From Zobellella endophytica (GTDB lineage Bacteria > Pseudomonadota > Gammaproteobacteria > Enterobacterales > Aeromonadaceae), in NCBI RefSeq assembly GCF_003012775.1, contig NZ_PXYG01000001.1, positions 806,001-870,000 of the forward strand: a stretch of 64,000 bases of DNA, written 5' to 3'. Below, one piece after another: positions 19,408 through 29,995 of this stretch. The position numbers and the translations under genes are program-made. The notes under the pieces are model-generated. The model was not told where the DNA came from. It did not search any database and saw only the letters and a program-made list of their open reading frames with translations. Numbering within the stretch: position 1 is the first letter of the stretch; each line of letters starts with the position of its first letter.

Positions 19408-19438
19408 CTCGCCTCATGCGCACCCTGGGCGTTTTGGC

Positions 19439-22400
19439 TCAGGCGGCGGCGAAGCCGCGCAGGCCCACCACGTGCACATGCTCCTGCTTGCCGTGCACCT
19501 TGCGGATCAGCTTGTAGGTGGTGCCTTTTTCCGGGCTGATGTTCTCGGGCGCGGCAATCAGCAGCTGCATGTCCTGGCGTTCGCACAGTTCGAACAGGGT
19601 GGCGATGGAGCGGGCGTCCAGGCGCGCGGCTTCGTCCAGGAACAGCAGGCGGCAGGGCAGCACTTCGCGGGCGCGCAGGTGGCGGGATTCTTCCTCCCAG
19701 CTCTGCAGCACCATCAACAGAATGGCCTGGCCGGTGCCGATGGCCTCGCCGGTGGACAGCGCCCCGCTCTCGGCCCGCAGCCAGCCGTCGGCGCCGCGCT
19801 GCACTTCGATGTCCAGATCCAGGTAGTTGCGGTAGTCCAGCAGCGCCTGGCCCAGCACCTGCGGGCTGCGATCGCCCTGCTCCAGCTGCGGGTTGAGCCG
19901 CTGGAACAGCTTGCCCATGGCCTCGGAGAAGCTGAGCTCCTTGCTGTTGAACAGGTCCTGGTGGCGCCCCTCCGGGTCGCTCAGGGCCTCCAGCAGGCGC
20001 TGGTAGGTGTCGCGGATGTTCACGTTGAGCCGCACCCCGGCCACCAGGCCGAAGCTGATGTTCTGCAGCCCTTGGTTGAGCAGGCGGATGCGGTTCTGCT
20101 CCCGGCGGATGATGGTGGTGATCTTGGCCGCCACCTCGTGGGAGGAGAGCGACAGCTGGCCTTCGCGCAGGCTCAGCTCGTCGGCCAGCCGGCCCAGCTC
20201 CACTTCCATCTCTTCCAGCGCCTCCACCGGATCGTCGGCGCGGATGATGTCGTGGCGGATGCGCGCCTTGAGGTAGCTGAACACCAGTATGTAGAACTGC
20301 ACCTTCTGCAGGGTGTTGCGGTTGCCCTCGCTAAGGCGCAGGGCGTCGCGCAGCTCCTCGTCGTGGTTCACCGCCATGCGCAGGGCGCCCAGCGCCTTGT
20401 CGGAGATGGATCTCAGCTCCTCGGCGTCCAGGTAGGCCAGCTCCGGCCGGCTCAGGCTGCGCTCCACCCCGTGCTCCCGGGCCAGCCGCTCCACTTTCGC
20501 CCAGTTGGCCTTGTGGGCCACCAGCGCCTTGCGGGCGGCAAAGTAGCCCTGGCCGTCCTTGCCCAGGCGCTGGCTCAAGGATTCTATCTCGCGCTTGGTC
20601 ACCTGCCGCTGGGCCTCGGTCTGGCTGCGCCGGTTGCGGGTCTGCACCAGGTCGTTTTCCAGTTCGCGCTTGGCCTCCCGGGCCTTGTCCTCCATGTCGG
20701 CGGAAAGCACGATGCCCAGTGCCGCCAGCTCTTCGCGGAACTCGTTCAGGGTCTGGCTTCGGGCGTCGCGGCCGGTCACCAGCGCGGTGCGCGCCTGCAG
20801 GGCGTCGCTCACCCGCCCGGCCAGCTGCTCGGCGCGCAGGCCGGCCTTGCGCCGGGCCTCCTCCGCCTGCACCAGCTTGGCCTTGAGGCTGTCGTTCATG
20901 GCCGAGCTCTGGTTCAGCAGCTGTTCGGCGTCCGCGTAGGCGAAGTGCGGCAACCGCGCCACCAGTTGGTTGAGGGCATAGGTGCGGGCGCGGGCCTCAG
21001 TGAGTTCCGCTTCCGCCTGCTCCACCCGGGCCCTGAGGGCGTCGTAACCGGCGGGATCCTGGCGCAGCACCTGCACCTGCTCGGCCAGCCGGCCCAGGCG
21101 CTGGCCGTGGGCGGCCATAAAGTCGCGCGCCGTCTTGAGCCGGTCGGCCTCGGCGCGGGCGGCGATCAGGCGCTCCTCCAGCCCCTCGGCGTCCAGCCAG
21201 GCGGCCAGCGGCAGCAGCTTGTGCAGCAGCCCCTGCTGCTCGCGCAGCACGGCCAGCTTCTGCTGCCACTGGGCCTGCTGCTCCGCCAGCCGGGCCTGCT
21301 CCTGCTCCAGCTCCTGCTGCTGCCCGGCCAGCTCGGCCAGGGCGGCTTCCGGGCTGGGGCCAAAGGCCAGCTGCAGGCCCTCGTTCACGAACTCACTCAG
21401 CTGGTGGTAGAGCCGGCTGTGCTTTTGCTGGGCGAAGGCGGACTCGGCGTAGCGGGCGCTCACCGCCTCCAGCTCGGCACTCAGGGATTTGATGCGTGAC
21501 TCGCGGGCGGCGCGGCCGAACAGCGGCTCGGCGGGAAAGCGGGAATAGCGCAGCTGGCGCTCGCCATTCTGCACCCAGATGGCGCCGTCCAGCTCGGTGG
21601 CCTGCAGCAAATCTTCGTCGAAGGCGTCCGGATTGCCCTGGATCAGGTACACATCGGTTGGGCATTCTTCCAGCGCCTGCAGCTGCGCCAGCGCCGCCTG
21701 CGGGTCGGCCACCACAATGGCGTGGCGGGCCGGGCCGTACAGGGCCTCGTAATAGGGGGCGTCGTCCACGTTGATGTCGTCGTACACGTCCGCCAGCAGG
21801 GTGCCGCCCAACTGCTCGCACAGGGCGAGCAGCCGCGGATCCGCATCAATGCCGCTGCCGAGGCGGCGGATCTGCTGCTCCAGCTGCTGCTTGGCGGCGA
21901 GCGACTGCTGCTTGCTCTGCTCGGCCTGGTGCTCGTCGCGCAGGGCCTGCTGCATGGCGGCGGTGACTTCGGCGCTGTCGGTTAACGGCTGGTCACTCAG
22001 CTCGCGCAGCCGTTCCAGTTTGGCCTGGGCCTTGTGCCAGGCGGGCGCCTCGGTACGCAGCCGGGCCACCTGGGGGGCGATCTGCGCCAATTGCGATTGC
22101 AGCTGACGCTTGTCCTCGGCGCCGTCGGCCAGTTGTTCTTCCACCTCGGCCTTTTGTTCCTCCAGCTCCGCCAGTTGCAGCTCCAGCTCGGCCTCCTCGT
22201 GCACGGCGCGGCCGTGACGGGCCAGCTCCGCCTGCAGCGCCTGCACCTTCTGCCGGCGCTCGGCGGCCTGCTCGGCATCCTGCAGGGCGCGGCGAATGCC
22301 CTCTTCCCGTCCCAGCAGGCCCTGGTAGTCGCGGCCCTGCTCGATAAGCTGATTGGCACGGCCAAAGGCGGCGGCCCGCTCCACCGGGCCGGCCACGGCC

Positions 22401-23863
22401 TCGAGCAGCCCCAGGGCCTGGTCGTACTGGGCCCTGGCGGCTTCGGCCAGGGAAAGCTGCTGGCGCTGCTCCAGCACCACGGCGGTCAGTTCCTGCTCGC
22501 GGCCCTGGTGGCGCTGCTCTTCTTCCCTGGCCTGCTCCGGGCTCAGTTCGGGCAGGCCGCAGCGCACCTTGGCCTCCCCCAGCGCCTGCTGGGCCTGGCG
22601 ATACTGGATGGCGCGGGTCTGCTGGGTATCCAGCGCCTGCTGGTAGTCGGCCAGCTGGCTCTTGAGGCTGTCCACCTCTTCCTCGGCGCAGGCCTTGGCG
22701 GCGGCGGCCTCTTCATGCTCGTCCCGCAGCTCGGCCAGCATTTCCTCCTGGATGGCGAGCTTTTCTTCCAGCTCGTCCAGCTCCTGTTGGTAGGACTCGA
22801 TCTTCTCGTTGAGCTTGACCCCGCTCAGCACCCGGGCCAGGTGCTCGGAGGCGATGTCCAGCTCCTCGGTGAGCATCCGCTCCCGGGCGGAGAGGTTGTC
22901 CAGCTCGTCGGCGAGATAAATCAGCCGGGCCTTTTCCTCGGCCAGGATGCGCCGCTCCTCGGCCAAGGCCTTGCGCGCGGCCAGAGCCTGCCCGGACAGC
23001 CGCTTTTTCTCGGCGCTGTTACGCACATAGTCGGCGGCCACGTAGTGGGTGGTTTCGGTGATCAGCTGGCGGAACAGGTCCCGCTGGCGCTGGGTTTCGC
23101 GGATAGCCTCCAGGGTGCGGCGGTTCTCGAAGATGGCCGCCTCCATGTCGTTGAAGGCCTTGCGGATGCCGGCGTTTTCCGGCAGCAGGTAATCCTTGAG
23201 GCTGCGGCTGATGGTGCTGGAAATGCCGCCGTACAGGGACGCCTCGATCAGCCGGTAAAACTTCACCCGGTCGCGCTGATCCTTCAGCTTGCGCGGGGTC
23301 ACGCCGATGTCGAACAAAAAGTTGTGATACTCGCTCACCGTATTGAAGCGGGCAAAACGCAGGCCCGCCTCCACCGCGGCGGCCTTCAGCTCGTTCAGCG
23401 AGCGCACCTGGCCGCGGCCGTCGTCGAGGCGGTTCAGCAGCAGCTCGGTGGGGGACCTGCCCTCGCTCACACCGTCGGACAAGCCCTGCACCGCAAAGGG
23501 CACCATGTTGACCTTGTTGTCCCGGTTGGCCACCTGCTCCAGGTGCACGCCAAACCAGACCCGCTCGGCCTGGGAGGTGTCCACCTCAATCAGCGAATAG
23601 CAGTGGCCCCGCTGCAGCTTGCCATACAGGCCCTTGTCGCGGCTGCCGGACTGGCTGCCCGCCTCGGTGGTGTTGCGAAAGTGCAGCAGGCTGAGATCGG
23701 GAATGAGCGCGGCGATAAAGGCCGCCATGGTGGTGGACTTGCCGGCGCCGTTGCCGCCCGAAAGCGTGGTGACCAGGGCGTCCAGCTCGAAGGTACGGGC
23801 AAAAAAGCCGTTCCAGTTGACCATGGTCAGGGAGTGAAACTTGCCTCTGTTAACGCTGCTCAC
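19439..23863 (-). CDS. mukB: chromosome partition protein MukB (SMC-like condensin ATPase)
   Basis: 1474 residues, near E. coli MukB (1486). The N-terminal head has the Walker A motif in '[19 protein letters not shown]'. Two long coiled coils flank a central hinge (about residues 640-780, with '[20 protein letters not shown]'). The C-terminal head has the ABC signature '[10 protein letters not shown]' and Walker B '[16 protein letters not shown]'. It dimerises and with MukE and MukF extrudes DNA loops and organises the chromosome, also binding topoisomerase IV. Its ATG overlaps the mukE stop by 4 bp. Confidence 0.98.
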   Translation of the reverse strand: MSSVNRGKFHSLTMVNWNGFFARTFELDALVTTLSGGNGAGKSTTMAAFIAALIPDLSLLHFRNTTEAGSQSGSRDKGLYGKLQRGHCYSLIEVDTSQAERVWFGVHLEQVANRDNKVNMVPFAVQGLSDGVSEGRSPTELLLNRLDDGRGQVRSLNELKAAAVEAGLRFARFNTVSEYHNFLFDIGVTPRKLKDQRDRVKFYRLIEASLYGGISSTISRSLKDYLLPENAGIRKAFNDMEAAIFENRRTLEAIRETQRQRDLFRQLITETTHYVAADYVRNSAEKKRLSGQALAARKALAEERRILAEEKARLIYLADELDNLSARERMLTEELDIASEHLARVLSGVKLNEKIESYQQELDELEEKLAIQEEMLAELRDEHEEAAAAKACAEEEVDSLKSQLADYQQALDTQQTRAIQYRQAQQALGEAKVRCGLPELSPEQAREEEQRHQGREQELTAVVLEQRQQLSLAEAARAQYDQALGLLEAVAGPVERAAAFGRANQLIEQGRDYQGLLGREEGIRRALQDAEQAAERRQKVQALQAELARHGRAVHEEAELELQLAELEEQKAEVEEQLADGAEDKRQLQSQLAQIAPQVARLRTEAPAWHKAQAKLERLRELSDQPLTDSAEVTAAMQQALRDEHQAEQSKQQSLAAKQQLEQQIRRLGSGIDADPRLLALCEQLGGTLLADVYDDINVDDAPYYEALYGPARHAIVVADPQAALAQLQALEECPTDVYLIQGNPDAFDEDLLQATELDGAIWVQNGERQLRYSRFPAEPLFGRAARESRIKSLSAELEAVSARYAESAFAQQKHSRLYHQLSEFVNEGLQLAFGPSPEAALAELAGQQQELEQEQARLAEQQAQWQQKLAVLREQQGLLHKLLPLAAWLDAEGLEERLIAARAEADRLKTARDFMAAHGQRLGRLAEQVQVLRQDPAGYDALRARVEQAEAELTEARARTYALNQLVARLPHFAYADAEQLLNQSSAMNDSLKAKLVQAEEARRKAGLRAEQLAGRVSDALQARTALVTGRDARSQTLNEFREELAALGIVLSADMEDKAREAKRELENDLVQTRNRRSQTEAQRQVTKREIESLSQRLGKDGQGYFAARKALVAHKANWAKVERLAREHGVERSLSRPELAYLDAEELRSISDKALGALRMAVNHDEELRDALRLSEGNRNTLQKVQFYILVFSYLKARIRHDIIRADDPVEALEEMEVELGRLADELSLREGQLSLSSHEVAAKITTIIRREQNRIRLLNQGLQNISFGLVAGVRLNVNIRDTYQRLLEALSDPEGRHQDLFNSKELSFSEAMGKLFQRLNPQLEQGDRSPQVLGQALLDYRNYLDLDIEVQRGADGWLRAESGALSTGEAIGTGQAILLMVLQSWEEESRHLRAREVLPCRLLFLDEAARLDARSIATLFELCERQDMQLLIAAPENISPEKGTTYKLIRKVHGKQEHVHVVGLRGFAAA

Positions 23864-24531
23864 TGGTCGTTCTCCTGCTCTTCTTCGTTGTCGGTGCCGG
23901 CCACGGCCTCGCCGTCTTTTATCATGCGCAATTGCAGCGCGCGCGGATCTTCATCGCTGCGCACGTCGGCGGCAAAGCGGAACACCGCCTCGGTAATGCG
24001 GAACTTGTCCTGGCTGCCCACGGCGCTGACCATGCCCAGGCGCTTGAGCCTTCTGATGGCGCTTTTCAGCTTGTCGGCCAGCTTGCGCTTGTCGAGATCG
24101 GAGCCGCCGGCGCGCTGGTTCACCATGCGCAGCAGCGCCTGCTCGTTGGACAGGGTCAGGATTTCTTCCTGCAGATCGGCCAGCGAAAACACCCCTTCGT
24201 TGATCAGCCGGTCCGGGCTCAGGTAGAGGTAGCACAGCACCTTGCCCACCAGCATCTCCAGTTCGGAGAGGATGGAGGTGCCCAGCTCGCTGGTGGAGCG
24301 GGGCCGCAGGTAATAAAAGCCCTCGGGCGCGCGCACCAGCTCCACCTGGTAGCGCTGGTAAAAGGCCTCCAGCTCGGTGAAGTATTCCTGCAGCAGCGAG
24401 TGCTGCTCCAGCTCGTCGGCGGTCACGTGGCGGCCGGCGCGCAGCTGGTTGTCCAGCGCCGGAAACAGCGGGTTGGCAATGGCCTGGGCCAGGCGGGGGT
24501 CCAGGGCGAGTTCAGTATTGGTCGATAACAT
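23860..24531 (-). CDS. mukE: chromosome partition protein MukE
   Basis: 223-residue winged-helix kleisin-associated subunit that bridges MukF and MukB. The start '[23 protein letters not shown]' (24531) aligns with E. coli MukE; an in-frame extension to 24609 only crosses mukF and is rejected. '[15 protein letters not shown]' and '[15 protein letters not shown]' are conserved blocks. The tail is acidic. It overlaps mukF by 20 bp and mukB by 4 bp, so stoichiometric expression is likely. Confidence 0.97.
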   Translation of the reverse strand: MLSTNTELALDPRLAQAIANPLFPALDNQLRAGRHVTADELEQHSLLQEYFTELEAFYQRYQVELVRAPEGFYYLRPRSTSELGTSILSELEMLVGKVLCYLYLSPDRLINEGVFSLADLQEEILTLSNEQALLRMVNQRAGGSDLDKRKLADKLKSAIRRLKRLGMVSAVGSQDKFRITEAVFRFAADVRSDEDPRALQLRMIKDGEAVAGTDNEEEQENDQ

Positions 24532-25837
24532 GTGCTTGTACCTTGGCCCCGTGGGCATTGATGGTCTGCCAGTCCGGCATGGCCGCGCCCTGGCGTTCGG
24601 CGTCGGCATGGCCCAGCTTGACCGCTTCGTCGATCAGCAGGCGGGCGAGATCAAAATGTTGGTAATGGGGGAAATCGTTGAGGTAGTCCCTGAGCACCTG
24701 GGCCATGTCCAGCGGCCGGCCGGTAAGGGGAAAGTCCTGCAAATGGCCGCGGATGCGCTCCGACAGCTCGGCGGCCAGGTCCACCATCTCCTGGTATTCC
24801 AGCTCCTCGGGCAGCTCGCCGGTCACTTCCTCGGCGTAGGCGGCCATGGTCTCGTCGCGCAGCTCCAGCAAAGGCTGCGCCTGGGCCAGGCGCAGCCGCC
24901 AGTTGTGGTTGTCGAAATGGCGGATGGACTCGCGCAGCCGCTGGCTGAAGGCGCGGTTCTTGTCCATGTCGATGGCGGTGCGGATAAAGCGGTGCACGTG
25001 GCGGTCGTAGCGGGACCACAGCTCGATGCACTGGCTGCCCCAGTGGATGATGGCGTCCAGCCGCGCCTGCAGCTGCTGGCACAGGGGCGCCACCGTAATG
25101 CCGCGCACGCTTTGCTGCAGCCGCTCCTCGATATTGAGCAGGCTCTGCTGCAGGCCGTGTCCGGCCTTGTCCAGGGTGTCCTGCAGTTCACGCAGGGTGT
25201 GGCCGGTTTCCCGCAGCAGCTGTTCGCAGGCGGAAATGGCCTCGTGCCAGTTTTTGTTGAGCAGGGCGGCGATATTGGCCTTGACCGCGCTCTGCTGCTC
25301 GTCCATGGCGCGCTGAGTGTCGTCGATGCGCGCCAGCTGCTCGGCCACCGAGTACTTGAGCCGGCCTTCCACCTCCTGGGCCCAGCGCTGCTCATCCGGC
25401 TCGGCGGCGATGGCCTCGGCCACCTTGTCCAGATCGTGGGCGATCTGCGCCAGCAGCAGCGAGAGCTTGATCTGGCTCACTTCCCGCTGGGCGGCGAAGA
25501 ATTCGACGATGGCCAACCCCAGGCGGGTCAGGCGGTAGAGGCTTTCACCCTCCCCCGGCTCGCCCTGGAAGCGGCTCAGCAGGCGCTGGCGCACCAGATC
25601 GTTGATGGCGTTGTTGGCACGGCTGGCCAGGGTGTCGTCGGCCTGGGCGAAGCCCTTGCTGACGTAGCCGAAGGCGTGGTGCAGTTCGGCCTCGCTCAGC
25701 TGCGGCTGCTCGCCGCCCCGGCCGACGACATGCACCGCCAGCAGGAAGGCCAGCCGCTCGGGGGGCAGGTTGAGCCCCAAATTTTCCTCTTTGACCCAGC
25801 CGATCCAGTCCGGCAGGGTGCGGGACATTTCCGTCAT
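24512..25837 (-). CDS. mukF: chromosome partition protein MukF (kleisin)
   Basis: 441 residues (E. coli 440). The N-terminal winged-helix dimerisation domain ('[16 protein letters not shown]') is followed by a helical middle part that binds MukE and a C-terminal winged helix ending '[13 protein letters not shown]' in family consensus form ('[13 protein letters not shown]' here). It closes the MukB heads. First gene of the mukFEB operon; in E. coli it is preceded by cmoM, as it is here, although here 149 bp with a REP-like hairpin intervene. Confidence 0.97.
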   Translation of the reverse strand: MTEMSRTLPDWIGWVKEENLGLNLPPERLAFLLAVHVVGRGGEQPQLSEAELHHAFGYVSKGFAQADDTLASRANNAINDLVRQRLLSRFQGEPGEGESLYRLTRLGLAIVEFFAAQREVSQIKLSLLLAQIAHDLDKVAEAIAAEPDEQRWAQEVEGRLKYSVAEQLARIDDTQRAMDEQQSAVKANIAALLNKNWHEAISACEQLLRETGHTLRELQDTLDKAGHGLQQSLLNIEERLQQSVRGITVAPLCQQLQARLDAIIHWGSQCIELWSRYDRHVHRFIRTAIDMDKNRAFSQRLRESIRHFDNHNWRLRLAQAQPLLELRDETMAAYAEEVTGELPEELEYQEMVDLAAELSERIRGHLQDFPLTGRPLDMAQVLRDYLNDFPHYQHFDLARLLIDEAVKLGHADAERQGAAMPDWQTINAHGAKVQAHVIDQY

Positions 25838-25948
25838 CGTTCTGCTCTCTTCACCGTTGGCGCCACCTGGCCCTTGCCGGCCCGGCGGCTTTTATACTGT
25901 TCCCGTTAGTGTCGCGCCTGCTCGTGGCTCCGTGCTTAACCGTCACCC

Positions 25949-25986
25949 CTGCGTTTTCTCGTCACCCCGCGAAGGCGGGGGTCCAT
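25949..25986. repeat. REP-like hairpin between mukF and cmoM
   Basis: GTCACCCCGCGAAGGCGGGG is a compact palindrome (CCCCGC/GCGGGG, loop GAAG). Relatives occur near 18252, 29640-29700 and 49672. It lies directly after the cmoM stop and could partly end cmoM transcription or stabilise its 3' end. Confidence 0.65.
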
Positions 25987-26775
25987 TCAACCGGGGGCCG
26001 GCCCGGCGCCTTTACGCGCCAGCACATGGATATAGCGGCCCAGGTGCACGAAGGGCTCCCGGCGGGCGTGGGCCAGCTCCATCGCTATCACTTCCTCCGG
26101 GCGTTCGGCTTTCACCTGGCGATCCACCATGTAGTCGTGGAGCACCCGCACGCCACTGCGCCCGGTTATAGCAAAGCCCAGCTCCGCCAGCCACCGGTAA
26201 ACCTGCTCCGGCCGGCAGGGCCAGCCCGGCGTCAGTTTCTGGCGTCGTTTCTTGACCAGGTCGGCGTGAATGTAATCGAAGTTGCCCATCACCAGGCTGT
26301 GGAACAAGAGGCCGTCACGGTTGTAGAACATCAGCGACAGGTGGCCGTCGTCCGCCAGCAGCTCGTGCAGGGTGGCGAGCAGCCCGGCCTGATCCTCCAC
26401 CCATTCCAGCACCGCATGGCACAGGATAAGATCGAACCGGCCCAGATCCTCCGCCGACAACGACTGGATGGGGCCCTGAATAAAGTCGAAACGATCATTC
26501 AGCCCCTTTTCTTCCACCTGGGCCCGGGCCAGGGCCAGCATTTCGCCGGACAGGTCGCACAGCACCACCCGGTGGCCGAGCGCCGCCAGCGGTTGCGACA
26601 GGGGGCCGAACCCGCCGCCCGCGTCCAGGATGCGCAAGGGGCGCGGCGGCAGCGTCTGCAGCAGCTCGTCCAGATCCCGGCCCAGCACCGCCAGCCGGAT
26701 GCGGCCCTTGGTGGTGCCGTAGATATTGCGGGAAAAGGTATGGCTCTTGCCATCGAAGCTGGTATTTGGCTGCAC
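25987..26775 (-). CDS. cmoM: tRNA 5-carboxymethoxyuridine methyltransferase
   Basis: SAM-dependent methyltransferase (formerly SmtA) that makes the methyl ester of cmo5U34 in certain tRNAs. Class I fold: 'LRILDAGGGFGPLSQPLA' is the SAM-binding loop, 'LVILCDLSGEM'-like 'VVLCDLSGEMLALA' follows, then 'ILCHAVLEWV'. 'FSRNIYGTTKGR' and 'FYNRDGLLFHSLVMGNFDY' match E. coli CmoM. The start is a GTG at 26775 (262 residues); the longer frame into the elyC gene is rejected. It sits divergently from elyC, as in E. coli. Confidence 0.93.
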   Translation of the reverse strand: MQPNTSFDGKSHTFSRNIYGTTKGRIRLAVLGRDLDELLQTLPPRPLRILDAGGGFGPLSQPLAALGHRVVLCDLSGEMLALARAQVEEKGLNDRFDFIQGPIQSLSAEDLGRFDLILCHAVLEWVEDQAGLLATLHELLADDGHLSLMFYNRDGLLFHSLVMGNFDYIHADLVKKRRQKLTPGWPCRPEQVYRWLAELGFAITGRSGVRVLHDYMVDRQVKAERPEEVIAMELAHARREPFVHLGRYIHVLARKGAGPAPG

Positions 26776-26846
26776 CTGGGTGTTTCTTCGTAACTCGGGG
26801 AAGGCTATTCTGGCACAACCCTCACGGTTAACAAACGCGTGCGTGC

Positions 26847-27638
26847 ATGGAGACGATGTTTTTGGCGAAAAAGTGGCTGGGCAGCCTGTTATTGCCGCTG
26901 CCCCTGCTGCTGTTTCTGGGCTTTTTGGGGTTGTTTCTGCTGCTGTTGCGGCAAAAGCGCAGCGGGATCGTCTTGCTGTTGCTCTCGCTGTCAACATTGC
27001 TGCTGCTCGCCACCCGGCCGGTGGCCAACGCCCTGATCGCGCCGCTGGAATCTCGCTATCCCCCCCATCTCATCGGCGCCGAGCCGGTGCAGGACATCCT
27101 GGTGCTGGGGGCCGCCCAGGTGGCGGACCCGCGCCTGCCGCTGCTGAGCCAGCTCGGCCAGGCCGGGATTTACCGCATCGCCGAGGGGGTGCGCCTGGCC
27201 CACGCCTACCCGCAAGCCCGGCTGATCCTCGGCGGCTACGCCGGCGGCGAAGGCCGTTCCAGCGCCGAGCTGTACGGCGAGGTGGCGGTGGCGCTCGGCA
27301 TCGCGCCCGGCCGCCTGCTACTGCTGTCCGAGCCGAAAGACACGGCGGAAGAGGCCCGGGCCATGGCGCCGCTGATAGCGGGCCGCCGGGCACTGCTGAT
27401 CACCTCCGCCGGCCATATGCCCCGGGCCATGACGCTGTTTGCCGCCGCCGGCGCCGCGCCCCTCGCCGCCCCGGTCGATCACCAGGCCAAGGAGAGCAAC
27501 GCCGCCCTGCCGCTTTATACTTATCTGCCCCAGGCGCGCTATCTGTGGCGCAGCGAACTGGCCTGGCACGAGTACCTGGGCCTGGGCTGGCACTGGCTCA
27601 ATGGCCGCCTTCTTGACCGGGCGCAACAATTAAGATGA
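26847..27638 (+). CDS. elyC: envelope biogenesis factor ElyC (DUF218)
   Basis: 263 residues: two N-terminal membrane helices (about 10-60, very Leu-rich) and a DUF218/YdcF domain ('DILVLGAAQVADPRLP', 'LILGGYAGGEG', 'LSEPKDTAEEARAM', 'LLITSAGHMPRAM'). In E. coli ElyC is needed for undecaprenyl-phosphate metabolism and peptidoglycan assembly at low temperature. Divergent from cmoM with 71 bp between starts, as in E. coli. The second Met (26856) is a possible start. Confidence 0.92.
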   Translation: METMFLAKKWLGSLLLPLPLLLFLGFLGLFLLLLRQKRSGIVLLLLSLSTLLLLATRPVANALIAPLESRYPPHLIGAEPVQDILVLGAAQVADPRLPLLSQLGQAGIYRIAEGVRLAHAYPQARLILGGYAGGEGRSSAELYGEVAVALGIAPGRLLLLSEPKDTAEEARAMAPLIAGRRALLITSAGHMPRAMTLFAAAGAAPLAAPVDHQAKESNAALPLYTYLPQARYLWRSELAWHEYLGLGWHWLNGRLLDRAQQLR

Positions 27639-27725
27639 AAAATTACATCAAATTGTGCCCTGGTTCCTAGTTTCACCGGATCTATGTCCCTATAATGATC
27701 ACATTTAACTGAAAGGAAACAACTC

Positions 27726-28478
27726 ATGAGACAAACACTGGTAATGGGCAACTGGAAACTCAACGGCAGCAAGACCATGGTCGAGGAGCTGATAGGCGCC
27801 CTCAAGGCGCCGGCCGCCGACACCGCCGGCGTGGCCGTGGCCGTGTGCCCGCCCGTGCTGTTCCTGGGCCAGGCCCAGGCGCTGCTGGCCGACAGCGCCA
27901 TCGCCCTCGGCGCCCAGGACGCGGACGTGCACACCCAGGGTGCCTTTACCGGCGAAAACTCCCCGGCCATGTACGGTGAGTTCGGCGTGCAGTATGTGCT
28001 GGCGGGCCACAGCGAACGCCGCACCCTGCACGAGGAAAGCGACGCCGTGGTGGCCGCCAAGTTCGCCGCCATCCAGCAGGCCGGCCTGGTGCCGGTGCTG
28101 TGCATCGGCGAAACCCTGGAGCAGTTCGAGGCCAACGAAACCCAGGCCGTGGTGGAGCGCCAGCTGCAGGCGGTGATCGACCACAGCGGCATCCAGGCCC
28201 TGGCCAGCGCCGTGATCGCCTACGAGCCGGTATGGGCCATCGGCACCGGCAAAACCGCCACCCCCGAGATCGCCCAGAGCGTGCATGCCGCCATCCGCGC
28301 CTTCCTGGCCAAGCAGGACGCCAACGTGGCCGCCGGCGTGCAGATCCTCTACGGCGGTTCGGTCAAGGGCGCCAGCGCCGCCGGCCTGTTCGCGATGGAA
28401 GACATCGACGGCGCCCTGGTGGGCGGTGCCGCCCTGCAGGCGGACGAATTTGCTGCCATTATCAAGGCAGGCGCCTAA
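27726..28478 (+). CDS. tpiA: triosephosphate isomerase
   Basis: Glycolytic TIM barrel of 250 residues interconverting DHAP and glyceraldehyde-3-phosphate. Catalytic residues: Lys in 'GNWKLNGS', His in 'LAGHSERR' and Glu in 'YEPVWAIGTGKTAT'; phosphate loop 'LYGGSVKG'. The ribosome site GAAAGGAAAC precedes the ATG. pfkA follows 79 bp later, so two consecutive glycolytic steps are clustered. Confidence 0.98.
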   Translation: MRQTLVMGNWKLNGSKTMVEELIGALKAPAADTAGVAVAVCPPVLFLGQAQALLADSAIALGAQDADVHTQGAFTGENSPAMYGEFGVQYVLAGHSERRTLHEESDAVVAAKFAAIQQAGLVPVLCIGETLEQFEANETQAVVERQLQAVIDHSGIQALASAVIAYEPVWAIGTGKTATPEIAQSVHAAIRAFLAKQDANVAAGVQILYGGSVKGASAAGLFAMEDIDGALVGGAALQADEFAAIIKAGA

Positions 28479-28484
28479 TAATCA

Positions 28485-28517
28485 CGGGCATATTGGTAAT
28501 TTTACTACATATGCCCG
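28485..28517. other. inverted repeat between tpiA and pfkA
   Basis: CGGGCATAT and ATATGCCCG are perfect 9-bp complements separated by a 15-base AT-rich loop, 6 bp after the tpiA stop. There is no T-run, so a simple terminator is unlikely. It could be an operator or an mRNA element setting the tpiA/pfkA ratio. Confidence 0.55.
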
Positions 28518-28557
28518 CTGTTCCGGGTTTCAACCACGATTTTGAATTGAGGCCAAG

Positions 28558-29520
28558 ATGATTAAACGAATTGGGGTACTGACCAGCGGCGGCGACGCCC
28601 CGGGTATGAATGCCGCCATCCGCGCCGTGGTGCGGGCCGGCCTGCACCACAACCTGGAAGTATTCGGTATCTACAGCGGCTACCTGGGCCTGCACCAGGA
28701 CAACATCCAGCCGCTCGAGCGGCACAGCGTGTCCGACGTGATCACCCGTGGCGGCACCTTCCTCGGCTCGGCCCGCTTTCCCGAGTTCAAGGAAGAGAAG
28801 GTGCGCGAGGAAGCGGTCGAAAACCTGAAGAAGCACGGCATCGACGCCCTGGTGGTGATCGGCGGTGACGGCTCCTACATGGGCGCCATGCGCCTGACCG
28901 AGATGGGCTTTCCCTGCATCGGCATTCCCGGCACCATCGACAACGACATCGCCGGCACCGAGTTCACCATCGGCTTCGACACCGCGCTGAACGTGGCGGT
29001 GGAGGCCATCGACCGGCTGCGCGACACCTGCAGCTCCCACAACCGGATTTCGGTGGTGGAGATCATGGGCCGCCACTGCGGCGACCTCACCTCCTCCGCC
29101 GCCGTGGCCGGTGGCGCCGAGTACGTCATCGTGCCGGAGATCGCCTTCGACAAGCACGAGCTGATCAAGCAGATCCACGAAGGGGTGGCCAAGGGCAAGA
29201 AACACGCCATCGTCGCCATCTGCGAGAACGTGTGCGACGTGAACGCCCTGGCCAGGGAAATCCAGGAGGCTACCGGCCGGGATACCCGCGCCACCATCCT
29301 CGGCCATATCCAGCGCGGCGGCACCCCCACCGCCCAGGACAGGATCATGGCCAGTCGCATGGGCGCGCGGGCGGTGGAGCTGCTGCTGGAAGGTTACGGC
29401 GGTCGCTGCGTGGGCCTGCAGAACAACCAGATAGTGCACCACGACATCATCGACTGCATCAAGCACCTCAAGCGTCCCTTCAACGAAGAGATGTACCAGT
29501 TGTCCAACACCCTGTTCTGA
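28558..29520 (+). CDS. pfkA: ATP-dependent 6-phosphofructokinase
   Basis: 320 residues, the standard bacterial PfkA size. ATP loop '[16 protein letters not shown]', '[11 protein letters not shown]', catalytic Asp in '[12 protein letters not shown]', and the allosteric '[14 protein letters not shown]' region are all present. The Gly after 'GGDGS' type residues marks the ATP-using rather than PPi-using form. A ribosome site GAGG precedes the ATG and a hairpin terminator follows. Confidence 0.98.
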   Translation: MIKRIGVLTSGGDAPGMNAAIRAVVRAGLHHNLEVFGIYSGYLGLHQDNIQPLERHSVSDVITRGGTFLGSARFPEFKEEKVREEAVENLKKHGIDALVVIGGDGSYMGAMRLTEMGFPCIGIPGTIDNDIAGTEFTIGFDTALNVAVEAIDRLRDTCSSHNRISVVEIMGRHCGDLTSSAAVAGGAEYVIVPEIAFDKHELIKQIHEGVAKGKKHAIVAICENVCDVNALAREIQEATGRDTRATILGHIQRGGTPTAQDRIMASRMGARAVELLLEGYGGRCVGLQNNQIVHHDIIDCIKHLKRPFNEEMYQLSNTLF

Positions 29521-29527
29521 GGGTGTC

Positions 29528-29556
29528 CAAGGCAGGCGGCCCCGCCTGCCTTTATC
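29528..29556 (+). terminator. pfkA terminator
   Basis: AAGGCAGGCGG, loop CCCC, GCCTGCCTTTA: a 7-bp GC stem with a short T-run, 8 bp after the pfkA stop. Confidence 0.75.
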
Positions 29557-29616
29557 CTGACGACGAGTCCCCCGCCGGTTTTTCCGCCCGATATTTCGCC
29601 GGCACGCCTGCAATTG

Positions 29617-29732
29617 ATTACCCATCACCCCCGCGAAATATCCGTCATCTCGAAGGCGGAGATCCATGACCGTTTCACCGGACTCCCGCCTTCGCGAGAG
29701 CGACGAAAAAGGGAGCGGGGGTGACCATAAAG
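29617..29732. repeat. composite REP/BIME-like element
   Basis: Two REP-like hairpins (CATCTCGAAGGCGGAGATCC and GACTCCCGCCTTCGCGAGAG) lie head to head inside an outer inverted repeat (ATCACCCCCGC ... GCGGGGGTGA). It forms most of the 367-bp gap after pfkA and is built like the bacterial interspersed mosaic elements of E. coli. Confidence 0.7.
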
Positions 29733-29887
29733 TCATGCGACGGTTTGTCAGTAGTCCGAGGCAGGCCTTGCTTTACTTCTTCGATTTTTAACTGTCATCC
29801 TGAATGCACCTTTATTGTTCCCGATCAAAGCGCCCTCGCCCTCCCGGGGTTATGCTCGATACCGTCATCAACCAAGAGGAGAATACC

Positions 29888-29989
29888 ATGAGCGGATGTT
29901 GCGGCGCCTGCGGCGGCCAGGACAAAGAGCAGGAGAAGAAACAGGCCGAGCAGGAACAGGTGCAGGCCCGGGAGCGGCAGGCGGACTAA
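29888..29989 (+). CDS. cysteine-rich microprotein
   Basis: A 33-residue frame with a good ribosome site (AGAGGAG, 7 bp before ATG). The N-terminus 'MSGCCGACGGQ' has three cysteines in a CCxxC cluster suited to binding a metal. The rest is a highly charged Gln/Glu/Lys helix ('QEKKQAEQEQVQARERQ'). It is followed 6 bp later by the end of the convergent GGDEF gene. No family is firmly recognised; similar tiny CCG-rich proteins are often left unannotated. Confidence 0.6.
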   Translation: MSGCCGACGGQDKEQEKKQAEQEQVQARERQAD

Positions 29990-29995
29990 CCCGGA

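Noticed and set aside
18096-19438. Integron integrase and attI upstream of the cassette remnant
   Set aside because: Both strands were examined. Only an outer-membrane protein gene and repeats are present; no tyrosine-recombinase motif is visible.
19472-24226. Large antisense frames (675 and 730 residues) opposite mukB and mukE
   Set aside because: Low-complexity Gln/Leu/Gly/His products with no ribosome site or motif. They are the antisense of GC-rich coiled-coil coding DNA.
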